Positions 59,373 through 64,000 of a stretch of DNA of 64,000 bases are shown here, in pieces. The stretch's first letter is position 1. Each line of letters starts with the position of its first letter. The notes under the pieces are model-generated. The model saw only the letters and a list, made by a program, of their open reading frames with translations, was not told where the DNA came from and did no database searches. A program made the translations under genes and the position numbers. Origin of the DNA: Neocallimastix lanati (nom. inval.) (Eukaryota > Neocallimastigomycota > Neocallimastigomycetes > Neocallimastigales > Neocallimastigaceae); contig JACVTC010000134.1 of assembly GCA_016946835.1 (NCBI GenBank), forward strand, positions 296,001-360,000, written 5' to 3'.

Positions 59373-61276
59373 TCACTAATTATTTTATTTTATTTTATTT
59401 TATTTTATTTTTATTAATACTCCCTTTTATACTACTTCGCTATTTATTATATTATTTTATATTATATTATACTATATTATATTTTATATATTTAATTTTT
59501 CCATAATTTTACGTATTAATTCAAATTTCATTATAAATTATTATTACTTTAACATATTTTTAAGAACAATGCTATATATTTCAAATTTGTAAATTGATAA
59601 AAGATACCAATACTTTTATTATATCAAATTTATTATGATATTTTAAATATATCTTTATATAAATTGAAAAAAAAAAAAAAAAAAAAAAAAACATGTTCCT
59701 AATGAGTAATAGTTTTTTAAGAAATTTATTATTAATTAATCTTAAAAAATGTATCTCGATAGCCTCATTCATAACAATATTTATTTTTCTTATATAGTAT
59801 AAAAACTTTTTTATATTATTTTGTTAGTATAAATTTTTCTTGGTAATAAAACATAATAAATTCAATTGAGAAAAATTGTTAATATTTTATGACAAAAAAA
59901 AAGTATTTATTATATAAAAAAAGTTTAGAAGAAAATTATTATTGATAAAAATATTATTTTATAATTATTATTATTAATTATTATTTATTTTTTTTTTTTT
60001 TTTTTTTTATTATTATTTATTATATTTATTTATTTAATTATATATATATATATATTTTTTTTTTTTATTTATATTATTTTACTTATTTATATTATATGTG
60101 ATGTATTAAAATGTATTATATTGATTTAATAATTAATAAAATTTGATGATGAAACTTTCTCCTTAAATAGTAATAGAAGAAAAATTAATTAAAATATATA
60201 TATAAATTAATATTCTTTTGTAAAGTTTATTAAATAATAATAAAATCATAGAAAATAAAAATTAACATATTTTTTTGTTTCTTTAAAGGTTAAATAAATA
60301 TAAAGATAGAAGAGAAGAATCACTTCATTTAAAAATTTATTATTATTATTATAATAATAATAAGTTTTTTTTTTTTTTTTGAGTTCCTTCTTCTTCTTCT
60401 TCTTCTTTTTTTTTTTATCAGTAATAGAGAATAGTTTAACTTTATATGATAGTAATAAAATTAATATAAATATATAAAAATAAAAATTTTAAAAGTATAA
60501 TTTAAAAATAATATTAAAAAAAATTGTAATTTTTAAATTTTTATATTTAAAAATTTATCGAGACATAAAATAAATTGAATTAAATAATTATAAAAAAATA
60601 AATTGAATAAATAATTTATAACATTTTTTTTTAAAAAAATAATAATATTAGTAATAATAAAAATAAAAATAAAAATAATAACAATAATAATAATAGAAGA
60701 AAAAGAAATCATAAAAAATATATATATATATATATTAAAATAATTCCTAATTACCTTTTTTTTTTTTTTTTTTTTTTTTTGTTTTTCAATTAAATAATAA
60801 TAAGGAAATATTATAATTATTTTATAATATTTTTTTCTTCTCAGTAATTCAAAAAACAAAACAAAACAAAACAAAATAAAAATAAAAATAAAAAAAAAAA
60901 AAAAAAAGAAATAAATAAAAATAAAAAATAAAAAATAAAACAAAAAAAAAAAAAAAAAAAAAAATACCAACAAAAACTATATCATTTCAAAATTTCAATT
61001 ATATATTCTTGTAAAAAAAATAATATATTTATTTATTAAAAATTAATATTAGTATTGATTATAATATTGATTTCTAAACTCAATTTATTATATATATATA
61101 AACCATTTATGACAATTTTATTTATTTATTTATTTATTTATTTATTTTCAGTAACTAGCATTTTATGTATTATTAAATAACAATATTCACAATATCATAA
61201 TATAATTAATATTAATTATCAACAAAATTTAAAGATATTTTAAAAAATAAAAACAAAGATTATTAAAATTTTTATA

Positions 61277-61360
<84 letters not shown>

Positions 61361-62106
61361 AAAAAGAAAAAATAAAAGTAATTATATCGAGTATTTCTAT
61401 GTTAATTTATTCTTTATTTATATTTTCTTCTTATTATTATTAAATATTTCTTATTGTAATTATAAATCTTTATCTATATATATATATATAAATATTAAAA
61501 ATAAAATTTTGTTTTTTATCGAAATTAAATTATTAAAAAAATAAGATTATTAATATTAAACCAGAAAAAACCTTCAAATTTTACCAATAATAATAATAAT
61601 AGTAATTTAATATACATTATAAAATCAAAAATTTTTTCAACATAATTAATTTAATATCAAAAATCATTATAAAAAATTAAGAATTTATTTTTAATATTAA
61701 AAAATAAATAAAAGTAATAAAATTTTATCAATAATTATACATACTTTAATAAAATAATAAATAATAATAATAATATAAATTAAAATAAGAATAAAAATAA
61801 GAAAATCAATAAAAATAAAAATAAGAATAAAAAAAAAAGTGATATTAATAACAAAAAACATTCTTATTTAAAATAATATTATTAAATTTTTCTTTTATAT
61901 ATATATTTACATAGATATTAAAATTATAAAGCAATAGTTAAAAATCATTAATTTTAAAGAAAAAGACAATACATGATTAAATTAAGAAATAGTAAAAGGG
62001 AAATAAAAAGAAGGATAATAAAATAAAATAAAATAAATAAATAAATATATATATAATATATATATATAATTTCATCATCATTATTGAATAAATTTATAAG
62101 ATCAAT
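59373..62106. other. Gene-free spacer upstream of the LRR gene
   Basis: Holds poly(T) near 59990 and 60755, a TTC run near 60390-60406, poly(A) blocks near 60890 and 60945, TTTA repeats near 61120-61145, and an AAT array followed by poly(A) at about 61277-61360. No coding-like frame; the open frame at 60533-60973 is low-complexity Phe/Ile. The right end should contain the LRR-gene promoter. Confidence 0.5.
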
Positions 62107-62742
62107 ATGGGAAATAATTTAGTACGTGTTATAGAATCAGAAAGAGAAAAAGGAACTGTTGAGATGAATTTATCTCAACGAGGAATTTTAGAATTACCAC
62201 CGGAAATTGGTTTATTGACAAATTTAAAAAGGTTGGCTTTTGGCGTAACTTTAATATATTAGAAATTTTAATATTTAGAAATCATTCGTTGATATTAACA
62301 CAAAATCTCTTTTTTCAAATATTTTTATTCAAAATTATCTATAGATTAAAATTAGATGGAAATCAATTAACTAGAATACCATTTGAAATAAATTATTTAT
62401 CAAATTTACAATATTTAAATTTAAAATCAAATTCACTAAAAGAATTTCCGGAGGCAGTAAGTTTAATTTTAATATTTATCAAAAATAAAATAATACATAT
62501 TAAAAATAATAATTCTATATAATAATATAGAATAATAGCTTAAATTAATAGTAATACAAAAAAGAAATTAATAAAGTCTAATAATGTAAATTTTAATTAT
62601 ATTAATCATATTTTATAATATTATATATCTATTTATAGCTATGTTACATGCAAAGATTGGAAATTTTAGGTATATATTAATTTTTTTTTTTTATAAAAGT
62701 TATTATAAGTTTAATATCTATTTAATTTTCTTATATTCAAAC

Positions 62743-62788
<46 letters not shown>

Positions 62789-63511
62789 TGTTATTATTAT
62801 CATTATTATTTAGATGTAAGTAAAAATCAAATTAAAAGTTTACCCGAAGATTTCGGAAGATTACAGACAACATTGAAGGTATATTTATTTAAAAAAATAA
62901 AATAAAAATAAAAATAATTAAATAAATTTTTTTTTTTATTTATATGGAAATGTATATATTAATTAAAAATTATCATTTAAAAACTATAGGCTTTTAGTAT
63001 ATCAAAAAATAGGTTACAAGAAATACCATCTTATTTTTGTAGAATGAAAGAATTAAAAATACTAAAATTAGGTAGATATATTAAAAAATTGTAATATAAT
63101 ATTTAACATAAAATAGTAATTATAATAATATAATTAATTTATATTATATTTTAAATATCATAAAAATTTCTCTGTACAAATATCAATTATTTATAAACAA
63201 CTTCATCAATATTAACAACACAATAATAATGATAAAAAATAGAATTTAATCCAATTGAATACCCACCTCAAAATATTATAAATTGTCCACCAGAAATGCC
63301 TCAGGATGTTTGGCTTAATCGATTAAAAGAATTTTTAAAAAGAGATGGTAAATGAATTTAATCATATATATATATAATTTTCATTTTTTAATAATAATAA
63401 TAATAATAATAATATTAAAATCACTATATTTGCTTTATAATATTAATATTATTTATATATATGATAATTTATTATTTATAAAAGAAAAAAATGGATACTC
63501 AAAGTAAAAAA

Positions 63512-63548
<37 letters not shown>

Positions 63549-64000
63549 CATAAATAATATATAATATAATAAATTCAATGATCAAAATATATTTAATTAA
63601 TTTTTATATAAATTATATATATATAATATGAATTAATATCATTACTATTAATTAAATTAAAAATCACATCAAATAAAATGTTTTAATATAAAAATTAATC
63701 AATAAATCAATAAAAAAGGATAAATGATAATGAAAATAAAACTAGACATTCAAAAAGTTTGGAAAGTCATATTCGTGAAGCTGCTTCAATAAATGATTGT
63801 GATATACTCTGTGATACTTATTTCCATAATGTTCCTAGGTTAACTCAGAATATAGAAAATTTAGATCCATGGGTATATTATTTTGTTGAATCAGCACGAA
63901 ATTTAATTTATGCCGTAGCTCAACTTTGTCGTGCAATTAAGCAATATTCACCTGCAATAAGTAATCCAAAAATCAATGAATTATTTGAAAAAGAATATGG
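62107..64000 (+). CDS. Leucine-rich-repeat protein, Sog2-like (partial, runs off the window)
   Basis: Exons by eye: 62107-62231, 62345-62456, 62639-62669, 62814-62878, 62990-63071, 63243-63347, 63485-63503 and 63719 to beyond 64000. After a short N-terminus come about four or five LRRs of the LxxLxLxxNxLxxIP type: LTNLKRLKLDGNQLTRIP, LQYLNLKSNSLKEFPEAL, LEILDVSKNQIKSLPEDFGR, FSISKNRLQEIPSYF, LKILKL..FNPIEYPP. The last exon encodes CDTYFHNVPRLTQNI and ESARNLIYAVAQLCRAIKQY, which resembles the post-LRR region of fungal Sog2 proteins, scaffolds of the RAM (Ndr kinase) morphogenesis pathway. That naming is an inference from pattern. Seven short introns in under 2 kb contrast with the intron-poor neighbours. 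The 19-base exon is the weakest call but is needed for phase. The gene's end is not in the window. Confidence 0.8.

Overview
The window is very A+T-rich eukaryotic nuclear DNA. It has long poly(A)/poly(T) runs, AAT and AAAT microsatellites, Asn-rich protein linkers, and genes with short A+T-rich GT-AG introns. The gene content points to a fungus, most likely an anaerobic gut fungus (Neocallimastigomycota). That content is a family of secreted, probably GPI-anchored NodB/CE4 polysaccharide deacetylases, a receptor joining a solute-binding ectodomain to a seven-helix domain, and a Sog2-like leucine-rich-repeat protein. The assignment is an inference from content; a dictyostelid is the main alternative and fits less well.

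Layout. 2.1-4.1 kb: a six-exon UCHL5/UCH37-type deubiquitinase on the minus strand. 5.3-6.3 kb: a foldback (long inverted repeat) element flanked by a direct repeat. 7.2-9.1 kb: broken LINE reverse-transcriptase pieces and a possible MULE transposase scrap. 10.2-11.2 kb: CE4 gene 1. 11.2-19.1 kb: no gene seen. 19.1-22.2 kb: more decayed LINE copies. 23.9-24.8 kb: CE4 gene 2. 24.8-30.0 kb: repeat-rich, no gene seen. 30.05-33.4 kb: the five-exon receptor gene (plus strand). 36.7-38.1 kb and 41.4-42.7 kb: CE4 genes 3 and 4, each with one intron. 44.66-56.90 kb: a Ty1/copia element split by a Ty3/gypsy chromovirus in the opposite orientation. 57-62 kb: satellites. 62.1 kb to the end: the 5' part of an LRR gene that runs off the window.

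The host genes fit a surface or glycan theme. Four CE4 paralogues in one orientation would deacetylate chitin or another N- or O-acetylated polysaccharide at the cell surface. The receptor probably senses a small extracellular ligand, perhaps a sugar. The LRR protein resembles the RAM-network scaffold Sog2, which acts in cell-wall morphogenesis. They are not an operon, and no direct functional coupling is shown.

The most informative observations are: the nested retrotransposon pair, where a 5-bp duplication fixes the insertion point inside the copia RNase H; a candidate +1 frameshift heptamer and a candidate half-tRNA-Lys primer site in the copia element; non-canonical gypsy LTR ends; and an intron present in two of four CE4 paralogues exactly inside the catalytic motif. 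All exon boundaries were worked out by eye from splice signals, phase and family conservation.
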